A stretch of 64,000 nt of DNA from Hassallia byssoidea VB512170 (GTDB lineage: Bacteria; Cyanobacteriota; Cyanobacteriia; Cyanobacteriales; Nostocaceae), in the NCBI RefSeq assembly GCF_000817785.2, contig NZ_JTCM02000004.1:119897-183896 (forward strand), given 5' to 3'. A program made the translations under genes and the position numbers. The notes below the pieces were generated by a model. The model saw only the letters and a program-made list of their open reading frames with translations, was not told the origin of the DNA and made no database searches. Below are positions 26,605 to 35,068 of the stretch, piece after piece. Within the stretch, counting starts at the first letter, position 1; every line of letters begins with the position of its first letter.

Positions 26605-27540
26605 ATGCAAGCTACAAATCAAGATAATTTTCACCAATCTAGAGAATCACTAGAAAAGAAAGCATCGGAAGATATTCAAGAAAAAATTGTTGCCGCAATT
26701 TTATTTTGCTGTGCTTTAATTTCCGTCCTGACCACATTTGGTATTGTCTTCATTATTTTCCAGGTGGCATTTGAGTTTTTTCAAGAAGTTTCTTTTGCTG
26801 AATTCTTTTTGGATACTAAGTGGACTCCTCTATTTGCAGAAAGACATTTTGGCGTTTGGCCGCTGATTAATGGTACATTTTTAACTACAGCGATCGCTAT
26901 GTCAGTTGCGATTCCTTTAGGTTTATGTTCTGCTATCTATTTAAGTGAATATGCACCACCAAAAGTAGCAGCAATTCTCCGTCCAGCATTTGAACTTTTG
27001 GCAGGGATACCTACAGTTGTTTACGGCTACTTTGCACTGTTATTTATCACCCCACTGCTCCGGAATTTTCTCCCCTTGGAAATTTTCAATGCCTTAAGTG
27101 CGGGGTTGATGATGGGAGTAATGATTACTCCGACGGTTGGCTCTATCAGCTTAGATGCCATCAGAGCAGTACCGCGTTCTTTACGTGAAGGTGCTTACGC
27201 TTTAGGTATCACCAAACTCGAATCCATTTTTAAAGTTGTTTTACCAGCAGCACTTTCTGGAATCAGCGCTTCGATTATTTTAGGGATTTCCCGTGCTGTG
27301 GGTGAAACGATGACTGTTGTTATAGCTGCCGGACAACAGCCGAGAATAACAGTTAACCTACTGGAATCAGTAGAAACAATGACAGCATATATGGCGCAAA
27401 TTTCTGGTGGAGACAGTCCGCGTGGCAGTGTTAATTTTAAGACTTTATACGCTGTAGGTGCTGTTTTGTTTATACTCACCCTGAGTTTAAATATTGTTAG
27501 TTACTGGATTTCTAATCGCTTTAAGGAAAAGTACGATTAA
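26605..27540 (+). CDS. pstC: Phosphate ABC transporter permease PstC
   Basis: 311 residues from the ATG at 26605 (a TTG at 26596 is also in frame). Six membrane segments are visible. The EAA-type loop that contacts PstB is LREGAYALGITKLESIFKVV around 195-215, and LSEYAPPKVAAILRPAFELLAGIPTVVYG is characteristic, with the conserved AGIPTVVYG block. PstC forms the channel with PstA. The gene is complete, ending in NRFKEKYD. Its last 60 bases recur at 28694-28753 with two mismatches, behind the inserted ppk2. Confidence 0.93.
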   Translation: MQATNQDNFHQSRESLEKKASEDIQEKIVAAILFCCALISVLTTFGIVFIIFQVAFEFFQEVSFAEFFLDTKWTPLFAERHFGVWPLINGTFLTTAIAMSVAIPLGLCSAIYLSEYAPPKVAAILRPAFELLAGIPTVVYGYFALLFITPLLRNFLPLEIFNALSAGLMMGVMITPTVGSISLDAIRAVPRSLREGAYALGITKLESIFKVVLPAALSGISASIILGISRAVGETMTVVIAAGQQPRITVNLLESVETMTAYMAQISGGDSPRGSVNFKTLYAVGAVLFILTLSLNIVSYWISNRFKEKYD

Positions 27541-27631
27541 GAAAATGATTACTTGAGTGTGATATTCCCAGGTTTTTGTCTGCAAGAAAACCGCGTGTTT
27601 GTAATTTACTAAATAGTAAGGAGAAATATTG

Positions 27632-28609
27632 ATGGAGATAATCGACAACAATGCTTCCCAATTGCTAACAATCACTGAGCAAAAACCGGAAAAACTGAAA
27701 GATAAATCATCCCAGAAAAAAAAGTCCCACAAGGCAAAACAAAAAAAACACAAAAGCCAAGATAAATTAGAGAATAATGGTTCAAAAACGTTGCTAACAG
27801 AAACTGAAGATAAAGCTAAAAAAGAGGGACTCAAAAAACTTAAAACCGAATTTTACGAAAAGGAAATTGAGAAGCTTCAGATTGAGTTACTCAAGCAGCA
27901 AGACTGGATCAAAGAGAAGGGTTTGCGTGTTGTCATCATATTCGAGGGACGAGACGCTGCGGGCAAAGGAGGCATCATCAAGCGAATTACTGAGTTCCTC
28001 AACCCACGGGGTTGTCGAATCGTTGCTCTAGGAACGCCTTCAGACCGCGAGAAGACCCAGTGGTATTTTCAACGTTATGTGGCTCATCTCCCGGCTGCGG
28101 GAGAAATTGTCATTTTCGATCGCAGTTGGTACAACCGGGCTGGTGTAGAGCGAGTGATGAACTTCTGCACCGACGAGGAGTATCAAGAGTTCTTACACTC
28201 CTGTCCGGAATTTGAACGAATGTTGGTGCGAGCAGGCATCATTTTGATTAAGTACTGGTTTTCTGTGAGTGATGAAGAACAGGAGCGACGATTTCAAGAC
28301 CGCGCAAACAACCCGGCAAAACACTGGAAACTCAGCCCAATGGATATCAAGTCTAGAGATTTGTGGGTAGAGTATTCCCAAGCCAAGGATCAAATGTTTG
28401 CTCATACCAACATTCCAGAAGCTCCCTGGTTTACCATCGATGCTGACGATAAAAAACGTGCCCGCCTTAACTGTATCAGTCACATCCTCAGCAAAATACC
28501 TTACGAAGACTTGACACCCCCACCCCTAGAGTTACCTCCCAGGAGGACAGGGGATAATTACATCCGTCCCCCCCGAAACGAGCAGTTTTTTGTGCCGCAG
28601 CTGTATTAA
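27632..28609 (+). CDS. ppk2: Polyphosphate kinase 2 (PPK2) inserted in the pst operon
   Basis: 325 residues from the ATG at 27632, preceded by TAAGGAG. PPK2 transfers phosphate between polyphosphate and nucleoside di- or monophosphates. The first ~75 residues are Lys-rich and poorly ordered. The P-loop-like Walker A is GRDAAGKGG (residues 106-114) and the second motif FDRSWYNRAGVERVMNF starts at 162. The core (KEKGLRVVIIFEGRD, HWKLSPMDIKSRDLW) fits single-domain class I/III enzymes. It separates pstC from pstA, an unusual place, and is followed by a decayed pstC end. The stretch 28081-28140 is 34/60 G+C by count, richer than nearby pst DNA, which hints at transfer. Confidence 0.92.
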   Translation: MEIIDNNASQLLTITEQKPEKLKDKSSQKKKSHKAKQKKHKSQDKLENNGSKTLLTETEDKAKKEGLKKLKTEFYEKEIEKLQIELLKQQDWIKEKGLRVVIIFEGRDAAGKGGIIKRITEFLNPRGCRIVALGTPSDREKTQWYFQRYVAHLPAAGEIVIFDRSWYNRAGVERVMNFCTDEEYQEFLHSCPEFERMLVRAGIILIKYWFSVSDEEQERRFQDRANNPAKHWKLSPMDIKSRDLWVEYSQAKDQMFAHTNIPEAPWFTIDADDKKRARLNCISHILSKIPYEDLTPPPLELPPRRTGDNYIRPPRNEQFFVPQLY

Positions 28610-28753
28610 TGATTACTACCATTGGTATCAGCCCAGATGCTATCAAAGCAGTACCGCGTTCTTGACTTTGAAGGTGCTTACGCTTTAATATCACTGAATT
28701 TGAATATTGTTAGTTACTGGATTTCTAATCGCTTTAAGGAAAAGTACGATTAA
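28609..28753 (+). pseudogene. Decayed duplicate of the pstC 3' region
   Basis: The segment begins with ATGATTACTAC overlapping the ppk2 stop and aligns first with pstC 27121-27210 (shared AGCAGTACCGCGTTCTT, then GAAGGTGCTTACGCTTTA) and then, after an internal deletion, with pstC 27481-27540. The last 60 bases match at 58 positions and end with the same TAA. In-frame stops (TGA after CCGCGTTCT) show it is not translated as PstC. pstA starts five bases later. It is a scar of duplication or recombination at the site where ppk2 entered. Confidence 0.9.
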
Positions 28754-28758
28754 TAAAT

Positions 28759-29658
28759 ATGTCTACCACATACAGACCAAACAATCCTCTAGATCGAGAG
28801 AGAGAATTTACTGATAATGTCGAAAGTAGAGAAAGCTTAGGTAAAGCCTTTGAAATAATTTTTCTTTTGGGGTTGCTAGTTGGCTTATTCGTTCTAGCTT
28901 TGCTAATTTTTGATATCTCTAAAGATGGATTAGTCAGGTTTTTCAGTCCAGGTTTTTTGACAGAAACTCCTTCGCGTTTTCCAGACCAAGGAGGTATTCG
29001 TCCGGCAATAATTGGTAGTATCCTTTTAGGAATTACTGTGATTTTGACTGCTGTACCAATTGGTGTAGGAGCAGCTTTATATCTGGAAGAATACGCTCCA
29101 AAAACCTGGTGGACAACGATTATCGAGATTAATATAAGCAATTTGGCGGGAGTGCCTTCTATTGTCTATGGGTTGCTAGGTTTAGGAGTTTTCAATTACT
29201 TACTAGGGTTTGGTCCAACTTTAATTTCTGGTGCGTTGACTTTATCTTTGCTATCTTTACCAGTAATTATTGTGACGGCAAGAGAAGCAATTCGCTCAGT
29301 TCCAGATTCTTTAAGAAATGCTTCTTACGGGTTGGGTGTAACTAAGTGGCAAACTATTAGCAGTCATGTTTTACCTTATGCCGTTCCTGGTATTCTCACA
29401 GGGGTAATTATTTCTGTATCTCGTGCTATTGGTGATGCGGCTTCTTTGATTGTGGTTGGTGCTGTTAGTTTTCTGACATTTAATCCTGGTTTATTCCAAA
29501 GATTTATGGCACTACCCATTCAAATTTTCAGTTATATTACTCGTCCCGAACCGGGTTTTGCTAACGCAGCAGCAGCGACAATTATCACTTTGATTCTTTT
29601 GATTTTGACTTTAAATGGAATAGCGATTTATGTGAGACAACGCTTTTCTATAGATTAA
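28759..29658 (+). CDS. pstA: Phosphate ABC transporter permease PstA
   Basis: 299 residues with six membrane segments (first at about 34-55). Family blocks include FLTETPSRFPDQGGIRPAI, LYLEEYAPKTWWTTIIEI, NLAGVPSIVYGLLGLG and the EAA-loop DSLRNASYGLGVTKWQTISS. The last segment near 270-290 ends RQRFSID. It pairs with PstC in the membrane. The gene starts five bases after the pstC remnant, so translation here probably once coupled directly with pstC. The spacer to pstB is 114 bases. Confidence 0.94.
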   Translation: MSTTYRPNNPLDREREFTDNVESRESLGKAFEIIFLLGLLVGLFVLALLIFDISKDGLVRFFSPGFLTETPSRFPDQGGIRPAIIGSILLGITVILTAVPIGVGAALYLEEYAPKTWWTTIIEINISNLAGVPSIVYGLLGLGVFNYLLGFGPTLISGALTLSLLSLPVIIVTAREAIRSVPDSLRNASYGLGVTKWQTISSHVLPYAVPGILTGVIISVSRAIGDAASLIVVGAVSFLTFNPGLFQRFMALPIQIFSYITRPEPGFANAAAATIITLILLILTLNGIAIYVRQRFSID

Positions 29659-29772
29659 TCAAGCATTTTTCCAGAGGATAGAAACACAAATGCACTTACA
29701 GTACCTCTTTTTGATAACGATAGAGGTTTAAAAAGCAAATTTGGCAGTTACAGACATTAGGACAGAGAAATA

Positions 29773-30603
29773 ATGACTTATAGCAACAATAAAAGTAGCC
29801 AGAGCAATACTACTTTCAGCCAACAAGATAATCCAGTTTTTAATGCTGAGGGTGTGAAAGTATTTTATAGCGGCTTCTTGGCACTTCAAGATGTCTACAT
29901 AGATATTCCTGATAAGCAAATTATCGCCTTTATTGGACCTTCCGGCTGCGGTAAAAGTACCCTTCTACGTTGCTTTAATCGGATGAATGATTTAATCCCA
30001 GGAGCAAAAGTTGAAGGGAGACTAAATTATCGCGATCGCAATATTTACGATCCGAAAATTAATTCAGTAAAATTGCGCCGACAAGTAGGAATGGTTTTCC
30101 AAAGACCAAATCCTTTTCCCAAATCAATATACGAAAATATTGCCTTTGGACCGCGTTCTAATGGTTATAAAGGTAATATGGATGAATTAGTCGAAGATTC
30201 CCTCAGACGCGCTGCAATATGGAATGAAGTTAAAGACAAACTGAAATCAAAAGGTACAGCTTTATCTGGTGGACAACAACAACGACTGTGCATTGCGCGA
30301 GCGATCGCCATGAAACCAGATGTATTATTGATGGATGAACCTTGTTCTGCTCTCGACCCAATTTCTAGCCGTCAAGTTGAAGAACTCTGCTTAGAACTGA
30401 AGCAACAATACACCATCATCATGGTGACTCACAATATGCAACAAGCTTCGAGGGTGGCAGATTGGACGGCATTTTTTAATACAGAAACCGATAAACACGG
30501 CAAACGCTACGGAAGATTAGTTGAGTTTAGTCCGACAAGGCAAATCTTCGAGTCTCCCAAAACTCAAGAAGCATCAGAATATATTAGTGGACGCTTCGGT
30601 TAA
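29773..30603 (+). CDS. pstB: Phosphate ABC transporter ATP-binding protein PstB
   Basis: 276 residues. Walker A is GPSGCGKST (55-63), the signature [14 protein letters not shown] and Walker [14 protein letters not shown] follow, with the switch His in MVTHNMQQ. The segment [20 protein letters not shown] is typical of PstB, as is [21 protein letters not shown] at the C-terminus. It powers phosphate import through PstC/PstA. The N-terminal 20 residues are Ser/Asn-rich and variable. No phoU follows; a strong hairpin at 30660-30693 ends the cluster. Confidence 0.95.
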   Translation: MTYSNNKSSQSNTTFSQQDNPVFNAEGVKVFYSGFLALQDVYIDIPDKQIIAFIGPSGCGKSTLLRCFNRMNDLIPGAKVEGRLNYRDRNIYDPKINSVKLRRQVGMVFQRPNPFPKSIYENIAFGPRSNGYKGNMDELVEDSLRRAAIWNEVKDKLKSKGTALSGGQQQRLCIARAIAMKPDVLLMDEPCSALDPISSRQVEELCLELKQQYTIIMVTHNMQQASRVADWTAFFNTETDKHGKRYGRLVEFSPTRQIFESPKTQEASEYISGRFG

Positions 30604-30659
30604 GCAATAATTTGTGCGGTTGTGCTAGTGGTTCGTTTCATAAGTTCTCAGGGGTTGCT

Positions 30660-30693
30660 AGATCCCCGACTTCGTAAAAGTTGTCGGGGATCT
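30660..30693. terminator. Hairpin after pstB (AGATCCCCGAC family)
   Basis: Perfect 11-base arms AGATCCCCGAC (30660-30670) and GTCGGGGATCT (30683-30693). There is no T-tract, so it may be a dispersed repeat rather than an intrinsic terminator; a close relative is at 50149-50181, also right after a gene. Confidence 0.6.
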
Positions 30694-30746
30694 AAGCCTC
30701 ACGACAGGGCAAAATTAATAAAATAGACTAATAGAGATAAAGCAAA

Positions 30747-30778
30747 AACCTGGGGAGACTATCACATTACCCCAGGTT
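30747..30778 (-). terminator. Rho-independent terminator of the BP74-type gene
   Basis: Stem AACCTGGGG (30747-30755) and CCCCAGGTT (30770-30778). On the minus strand the stem is followed by TTTTT, so it should stop transcription of the minus-strand gene that ends at 30804. Confidence 0.75.
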
Positions 30779-30803
30779 GTTATGCTTCTACGCAAAAATT
30801 ATT

Positions 30804-31253
30804 TTAATTAGTAGAAACTTCTTTAACTAGCTTTGAACTCCAAGGACACCAAAAGCAACCTGGTAAAAATGCACCACATACCTCGTCTAAATGGTCGTTG
30901 ACGTAATTAGTTGTAGCATCACAAACTTCTATCGCTACTGGAAAGAAGCTAATTGTTGAGGAATCTAATTGGTAGTCCCAATTTGAATTGTAGTCAGCAG
31001 GTATTTTTTTGATTCTTCCCATTACATGAATTGTATCTGTCTCTTTTCCACTGAGTATGTCTCTTGCCTTTTGAATTTTTTCCGGGTCAGTGAGCTTAAT
31101 AGTGAAAGGTTTCTCGTTAGGTCGTGTTTCAAAAGCAAAGTAGGCTTCTGTATCACTAGCAGCACTAGCTGGAGACACTACGAACATCAAGCTTACAACT
31201 AACACCAAAAATACTGATATCAATCTTCGGACAATTACAGCAACATTTTTCAT
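30804..31253 (-). CDS. Secreted protein with BP74 N-terminal-like domain
   Basis: 149 residues from the ATG at 31253, which follows GGAGAG; the open frame extends to 31298 without a better start. A signal peptide (about 1-31, ending SPASA) directs export. The mature part AYFAFETRPNEKPFTIKLTD, ARDILSGKETDTIHVMGRI and the C-terminal GAFLPGCFWCPWSSKLVKEV match the BP74 N-terminal domain family found in cyanobacteria and slime moulds (some named calmodulin-binding). Three cysteines in the mature part (CDAT, EVCGAF, GCFWC region) may form disulfides. Function unknown. Single gene with its own terminator. Confidence 0.72.
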   Translation of the reverse strand: MKNVAVIVRRLISVFLVLVVSLMFVVSPASAASDTEAYFAFETRPNEKPFTIKLTDPEKIQKARDILSGKETDTIHVMGRIKKIPADYNSNWDYQLDSSTISFFPVAIEVCDATTNYVNDHLDEVCGAFLPGCFWCPWSSKLVKEVSTN

Positions 31254-31501
31254 CTGTGGCTCTCCGTATGTAAGTACAAAACGTAAATAAGTTACCACGA
31301 ATGAGGAACTGACACAAGTCCAGCGCTGTATCTAGCTTATGAATCGCGCTCTTAGGTGTGGGGATGCTGATAAAACAAAGCTTTCAGCCGAAATCGATAA
31401 ATCAGACAAAAATCGAAAAATCGGTCAAATAATCTGAATAGCCATTTAACACAGGCTACCTTTTCACGCTAAAATGGAAAGTTTTTTAAAATTACCAGCG
31501 A

Positions 31502-31690
31502 ATGAAGCCTACAATAGCGCAATTAGAAACCTTATACCGAGTCTGTATAATGGCTAGCAATTTATTACAAGACATTAACATGACTCGATTAGATGAACGA
31601 ACCAAATGTATCTACATGATTGTCAATGACACAATAGAAATAGAAATTGAGGTTGATGGGAGATTAAGATATGAAAACATCGAATTTTGA
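31502..31690 (+). CDS. Small cyanobacterial protein, DUF6888-like
   Basis: 62 residues, ATG at 31502. The sequence KPTIAQLETLYRVCIMASNL, then INMTRLDERTKCIYMIVND and TIEIEIEVDGRLRYENIEF, matches from memory the pattern of DUF6888, a short cyanobacterial family that usually precedes DUF6887. The downstream gene starts 20 bases before this one ends, in another frame, which implies translational coupling. The paired, overlapping, very small genes resemble a toxin-antitoxin layout, but no toxin fold is recognised. The family assignment should be confirmed by profile search. Confidence 0.62.
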   Translation: MKPTIAQLETLYRVCIMASNLLQDINMTRLDERTKCIYMIVNDTIEIEIEVDGRLRYENIEF

Positions 31691-31853
31691 AGATATGACA
31701 CGGGCAGAATTGCGTGATTATGTTCGCCATAACCCTCATGACACCAAAGCTTTTCACAAATACGTTGATATATTAAGAGCGTCACCAAACAGAATCACAA
31801 TAAGTCCTGACGAAATTGAGACAGAATTGCCCAAACTATTACAGTCAAATTAA
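31671..31853 (+). CDS. Small cyanobacterial protein, DUF6887-like
   Basis: 60 residues, ATG at 31671 inside the end of the preceding gene, preceded by GGGAGATTAAGAT. MKTSNFEDMTRAELRDYVRH, HDTKAFHKYVD and ITISPDEIETELPKLLQ fit DUF6887, whose members start with (M)xxMTRxELRAYVLxHRxDxEA and often pair with DUF6888. The motif resembles a short helical adaptor or an antitoxin-like protein. Function unknown. It is followed at once by a truncated recombinase gene, so the unit lies at an integration-prone spot. Confidence 0.65.
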   Translation: MKTSNFEDMTRAELRDYVRHNPHDTKAFHKYVDILRASPNRITISPDEIETELPKLLQSN

Positions 31854-31917
31854 GCAGGCAAAAATAACGTCTCAAACTGTTGTAATTTATAGGTTACAGC
31901 AGTTTTTGCAAAGCGCA

Positions 31918-32247
31918 ATGAAAATCAACAGGCACGGACGCGCCAAAATTCTCACGCAATCGCAGATACAACTAGTTTTTAGCCACAAACACTTAAACGA
32001 CCGGGATAAAACCTTGTTTGGCGTGTGTCTATTTAGCGCCTGTAGAATCCGTGAAGCTTGCACCCTGCTGACAGAAGATATCTACACCCCTTCAGGCAAA
32101 GTTAGACCACGGCTGATAATTCGTAAAGCTAACACCAAAGGCAAGTTAGCAACGCGGTCTATCTCAGTGATTGAAGATTTACGACAATTACTAAATAATT
32201 ACTATCCGATTAGCGGTGATATATACCTATATGCCGATGTAGTTTAA
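31918..32247 (+). pseudogene. Truncated tyrosine recombinase (phage integrase family)
   Basis: From the ATG at 31918 (MKINRHGRAKILTQSQIQLV) the frame gives 109 residues; it opens further upstream at 31816. It contains the start of a tyrosine recombinase catalytic domain: RDKTLFGVCLFSACRIREAC with the first catalytic Arg, and ANTKGKLATRSI with the catalytic Lys region. The stop at 32245-32247 removes the HxxR and Tyr boxes that intact small cyanobacterial relatives carry in about 70 more residues, so it cannot recombine DNA. No continuation was seen in other frames downstream. It is likely a remnant of an integrated element. Confidence 0.72.
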
Positions 32248-32662
32248 AGACTAGGTTTGGAGCTAATGTCATTACTTCCTGACATTAACTCTTTATTTGG
32301 GGGTGAAAAAAGCCCCTTTTTCGCCGTAATGTCATGAAAGCATAACTTGACGATCCCCAAATGGCTGATAAATTCGTGAAAACGACAAAAACGGGTCTTG
32401 AGACCCCTTGATCCCTGTGCGGGTTTGTTAGTTAATATTCATTAACAAAGGGACTTTTCCGATCCCAAATAAATGCCGATCGCATTTGTAGGGAATTTCT
32501 AGGAAGTAGACCTTAATTTAAAAACCGACTAAAAAAATCTCAAAACTGGGCAAAAGCCACTCCTTCAGGAATAAGAAGTTCATCTGGATTGGATGGCATT
32601 TATTACACCACTCTTTAGCCAGGGGAAATCATTTACCTTTTAAACTACTGGAGGTCAAAATC
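32248..32662. other. Gene-free region after the recombinase remnant
   Basis: 415 bases. It contains an inverted repeat TAATGTCA/TGACATTA (about 32264-32287), a third TAATGTCA at about 32327-32334, and a G/C hairpin with A/T flanks (GTGAAAAAAG-CCC-CTTTTTCGC at about 32303-32324) that could be a terminator. No coding frame recognised. The last 15 bases (ACTGGAGGTCAAAATC) give the ribosome-binding site of the DUF4912 gene. Confidence 0.45.
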
Positions 32663-33919
32663 ATGGCAAAAGAACGCCCACCGCTAGAAGAGATGACGCT
32701 AAGGCAACTACGTAGAGTTGCGAGCGAATATAGTATCTCTCGCTATAGCCGGATGCGTAAATCGCAATTGCTGGCATCGATTCAAGAAGTTCAGCGCAGT
32801 AAAGTTTCGCTCACCCCATCTCGTTCACCGGAGGCACAGGAAACCGTGGAAGCAGCAAAATTTGAATTAGGTCAAATAGATCGTAATGGTGGCTCATTGG
32901 CAGATGTTGACGAAGGACTCGCCGATTTGCCAGCTGGTTACGGAGAAAGCCGGATTGTGCTGATGCCGCGAGATCCTCAGTGGGCTTACACTTACTGGGA
33001 TGTTTCCAACGAACACAAAGAAGAACTGCGCCGCCAAGGTGGACAACAATTAGCACTGCGGATTTATGATGTTACCGACATCAATATTGAATACCAAAGC
33101 CCCCACAGCATTCAGGAATATCCTTCTGATGAATTAGCGCGGGAATGGTATTTACCGGTGCCAGTGAGCGATCGCGATTATGTGCTTGATATCGGTTATC
33201 GTTGTGCTGATGGTCGCTGGTTGATATTGGCGCGATCGGCACCAGTACACATTCCTCCCGTCTATCCTTCTGACTGGATTGAAGACGTTTTCATCACAGT
33301 CAACTTTGAAGAAGATTTGGCTGGCAAAACTCAATACGAACTGGTTCCCCCATCCAAGAAAGTTGCCGAAACAACCGCATACGGTAACGCTTACGGTAAC
33401 GCCAACGGTAGCAATCCTATCTATGACCAAATCTTTGGCATGGCTGAATCTACCGAAGCAATGCGCGTTGCTGGTTCTATATTTGGCTCGATGCATCAAA
33501 CTTCCGTCCACGAACAAACCATCAGTTCCTACGTATTCCCCTCTGGGGTAGGTATGTGGGCAGTTCCCACCACATCTGGTTTAACTATGTCTGGTGTAGG
33601 AATGTCTGGTGCTGGCTTCTCTGGAGACGTGCCGATGCGTCCGCGTCAGTTCTGGTTAATTGCGGATGCTGAGTTGATTGTTTACGGTGCAACCGAACCC
33701 GATGCTACTGTAACAATTGGCGATCGTCAGATTAAGCTGAATCCAGATGGTACATTCCGCTTCCAGATGTCCTTCCAGGATGGTTTAATTGACTATCCGA
33801 TTAAGGCTGTCGCTGTTGATGGTGAGCAAACACGGTCAATTCAAATGAAGTTTACTCGTGAGACACCATCTCGCAACACTAACACCAAAGATGAAGCTGT
33901 TGTCGAGTGGTTCTCTTAA
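32663..33919 (+). CDS. DUF4912 protein with SAP/Rho-N-like N-terminus
   Basis: 418 residues, ATG with a good GGAGG site. Residues 5-45 (LEEMTLRQLRRVASEYSISR ... KSQLLASIQ) look like a Rho N-terminal/SAP-type nucleic-acid-binding motif. DUF4912 follows at about 90-210 (RIVLMPRDPQWAYTYWDVS, LRIYDVTDINIEYQSPHS, YVLDIGYRC). The C-terminal part (about 320-400) has FWLIADAELIVYGATEPDAT and resembles an Ig-like beta domain. A Gly/Met-rich linker lies between. The family is common in cyanobacteria and firmicutes; the function is unknown. A strong terminator follows at 33961. Confidence 0.86.
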   Translation: MAKERPPLEEMTLRQLRRVASEYSISRYSRMRKSQLLASIQEVQRSKVSLTPSRSPEAQETVEAAKFELGQIDRNGGSLADVDEGLADLPAGYGESRIVLMPRDPQWAYTYWDVSNEHKEELRRQGGQQLALRIYDVTDINIEYQSPHSIQEYPSDELAREWYLPVPVSDRDYVLDIGYRCADGRWLILARSAPVHIPPVYPSDWIEDVFITVNFEEDLAGKTQYELVPPSKKVAETTAYGNAYGNANGSNPIYDQIFGMAESTEAMRVAGSIFGSMHQTSVHEQTISSYVFPSGVGMWAVPTTSGLTMSGVGMSGAGFSGDVPMRPRQFWLIADAELIVYGATEPDATVTIGDRQIKLNPDGTFRFQMSFQDGLIDYPIKAVAVDGEQTRSIQMKFTRETPSRNTNTKDEAVVEWFS

Positions 33920-33960
33920 TTTTGGATTTTGGATTAACTAAAATCGACATATAAACTTTT

Positions 33961-33994
33961 CCCCCGCTATGGTTATGCTGTAGCGGGGGTTTTT
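33961..33994 (+). terminator. Rho-independent terminator after the DUF4912 gene
   Basis: Perfect 9-bp stem CCCCCGCTA (33961-33969) and TAGCGGGGG (33981-33989) followed by TTTTT. Classic intrinsic terminator 42 bases after the stop codon; AACTTTT before the stem makes it weakly bidirectional. Confidence 0.9.
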
Positions 33995-34025
33995 ATATCA
34001 TGTTTTTTAATCACACATATTGTAA

Positions 34026-34046
34026 AGACGTTCCGTCGGAACGTCT
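34026..34046. repeat. Dispersed palindrome, AGACGTTCC family (copy 2)
   Basis: Arms AGACGTTCC and GGAACGTCT around GTC; same arms as at 8072-8092. Intergenic, upstream of the beta-lactamase gene. Confidence 0.85.
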
Positions 34047-34167
34047 CTACGACGATTGCAGTGTTTTTATTAATGTTAATTAACGGGACATGATATCATT
34101 GCCATCCGGAAATCAGCAAAACGACGGTGTATTATTTCCTGCTTGTTAATATGTGTGAGGAGAAAAA

Positions 34168-35052
34168 ATGCTGCTTCGTGTGTGGCGATGCCTTCGGCGC
34201 TACGCTCTGCGTAGATCGCGCTTTATTATCTTTATTGTTGGATGTATTGCCTTGTTAATCGCGATAAGTTTCAGCGTGCGTGTTCTGGCTGAAAATAATT
34301 CCACCATCACTCAACATCCAGTAATTGCAAAAGCACCAGATTTGGGACGACATTTCCGAGAATTTAAACTCTCAGGATCGATCTTAATTTACGACTTGAA
34401 CAACAACCGCACCTATGAACACAATCCTCAACGTAACGCGACTGCAATGACTCCCGGTTCAACGTTTAAAATTTTTAATGCAATGGTGGCATTAGAAACT
34501 GGTATTATGCCGAATGATGTCGCTGTCCTCACTTGGGATGGGATTCGCCGAGATATCGATGTTTGGAATCACGATACGAATTTGCGTCAAGCTTTCAAAG
34601 ATTCAACTGTCTGGTTTTATCAAGTTCTCGCACGTCGATTAGGACATGAGCGGATGCAGCAATTTATCGATAAAGTAGGTTATGGCAACCGTCAGATTGG
34701 CACCGCTGAAGATATCGATCGCTTTTGGTTGCAGGGACCATTGCAAATTACCCCTAAAGCACAGATTGAGTTTTTGCAAAGATTATATCAAAACAAGCTG
34801 CCCTTCTCGCAACGGACAATGGATTTGGTTAAAGACATCATGGTGCGAGAACAGACACCAGATTATACACTGCGGGGAAAAACTGGATGGTTAAACAGCA
34901 CTAAACCAGAATTGGGTTGGTTTGTCGGCTATTTAGAAAAAAACAAAAATGTCTATTTCTTCGCAACCACCATTGACATGAATAAAGCAACAGACGCACC
35001 AGCGAGGATTGAAATTACACGACGCAGCCTGAAAGATTTGGGCTTGCTGTAG
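34168..35052 (+). CDS. Class D (OXA-like) serine beta-lactamase
   Basis: 294 residues. ATG with GAGGAG eight bases upstream. A membrane-spanning signal (about 19-40) ends near VLAENN, so the enzyme is exported. All class D motifs are present: STFK at 98-101 (Ser98 nucleophile, Lys101), STV at 146-148, YGN at 172-174, FWLQGPL with the conserved Trp at 187, and KTGW at 238-241. This pattern is that of OXA-type beta-lactamases rather than penicillin-binding proteins. Whether it confers resistance is not known; a chromosomal single-gene setting suggests an intrinsic enzyme. Residues 6-18 (WRCLRRYALRRSR) are encoded by a palindromic repeat. Confidence 0.9.
   Translation: MLLRVWRCLRRYALRRSRFIIFIVGCIALLIAISFSVRVLAENNSTITQHPVIAKAPDLGRHFREFKLSGSILIYDLNNNRTYEHNPQRNATAMTPGSTFKIFNAMVALETGIMPNDVAVLTWDGIRRDIDVWNHDTNLRQAFKDSTVWFYQVLARRLGHERMQQFIDKVGYGNRQIGTAEDIDRFWLQGPLQITPKAQIEFLQRLYQNKLPFSQRTMDLVKDIMVREQTPDYTLRGKTGWLNSTKPELGWFVGYLEKNKNVYFFATTIDMNKATDAPARIEITRRSLKDLGLL
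34185..34220. repeat. Palindromic dispersed repeat inside the beta-lactamase N-terminal codons
   Basis: The segment starts GCGATGCCTTCGGCGCTACG and ends GTAGATCGCG, with complementary ends (GCGAT/ATCGC) and an internal CTACGC-TCT-GCGTAG hairpin (about 34200-34214). It looks like the GCGATGCC...TACGC repeats that recur in many cyanobacterial genomes. Its translation adds arginines just before the membrane segment. Confidence 0.65.
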
Positions 35053-35068
35053 AACAGAAGTTTAGTCC

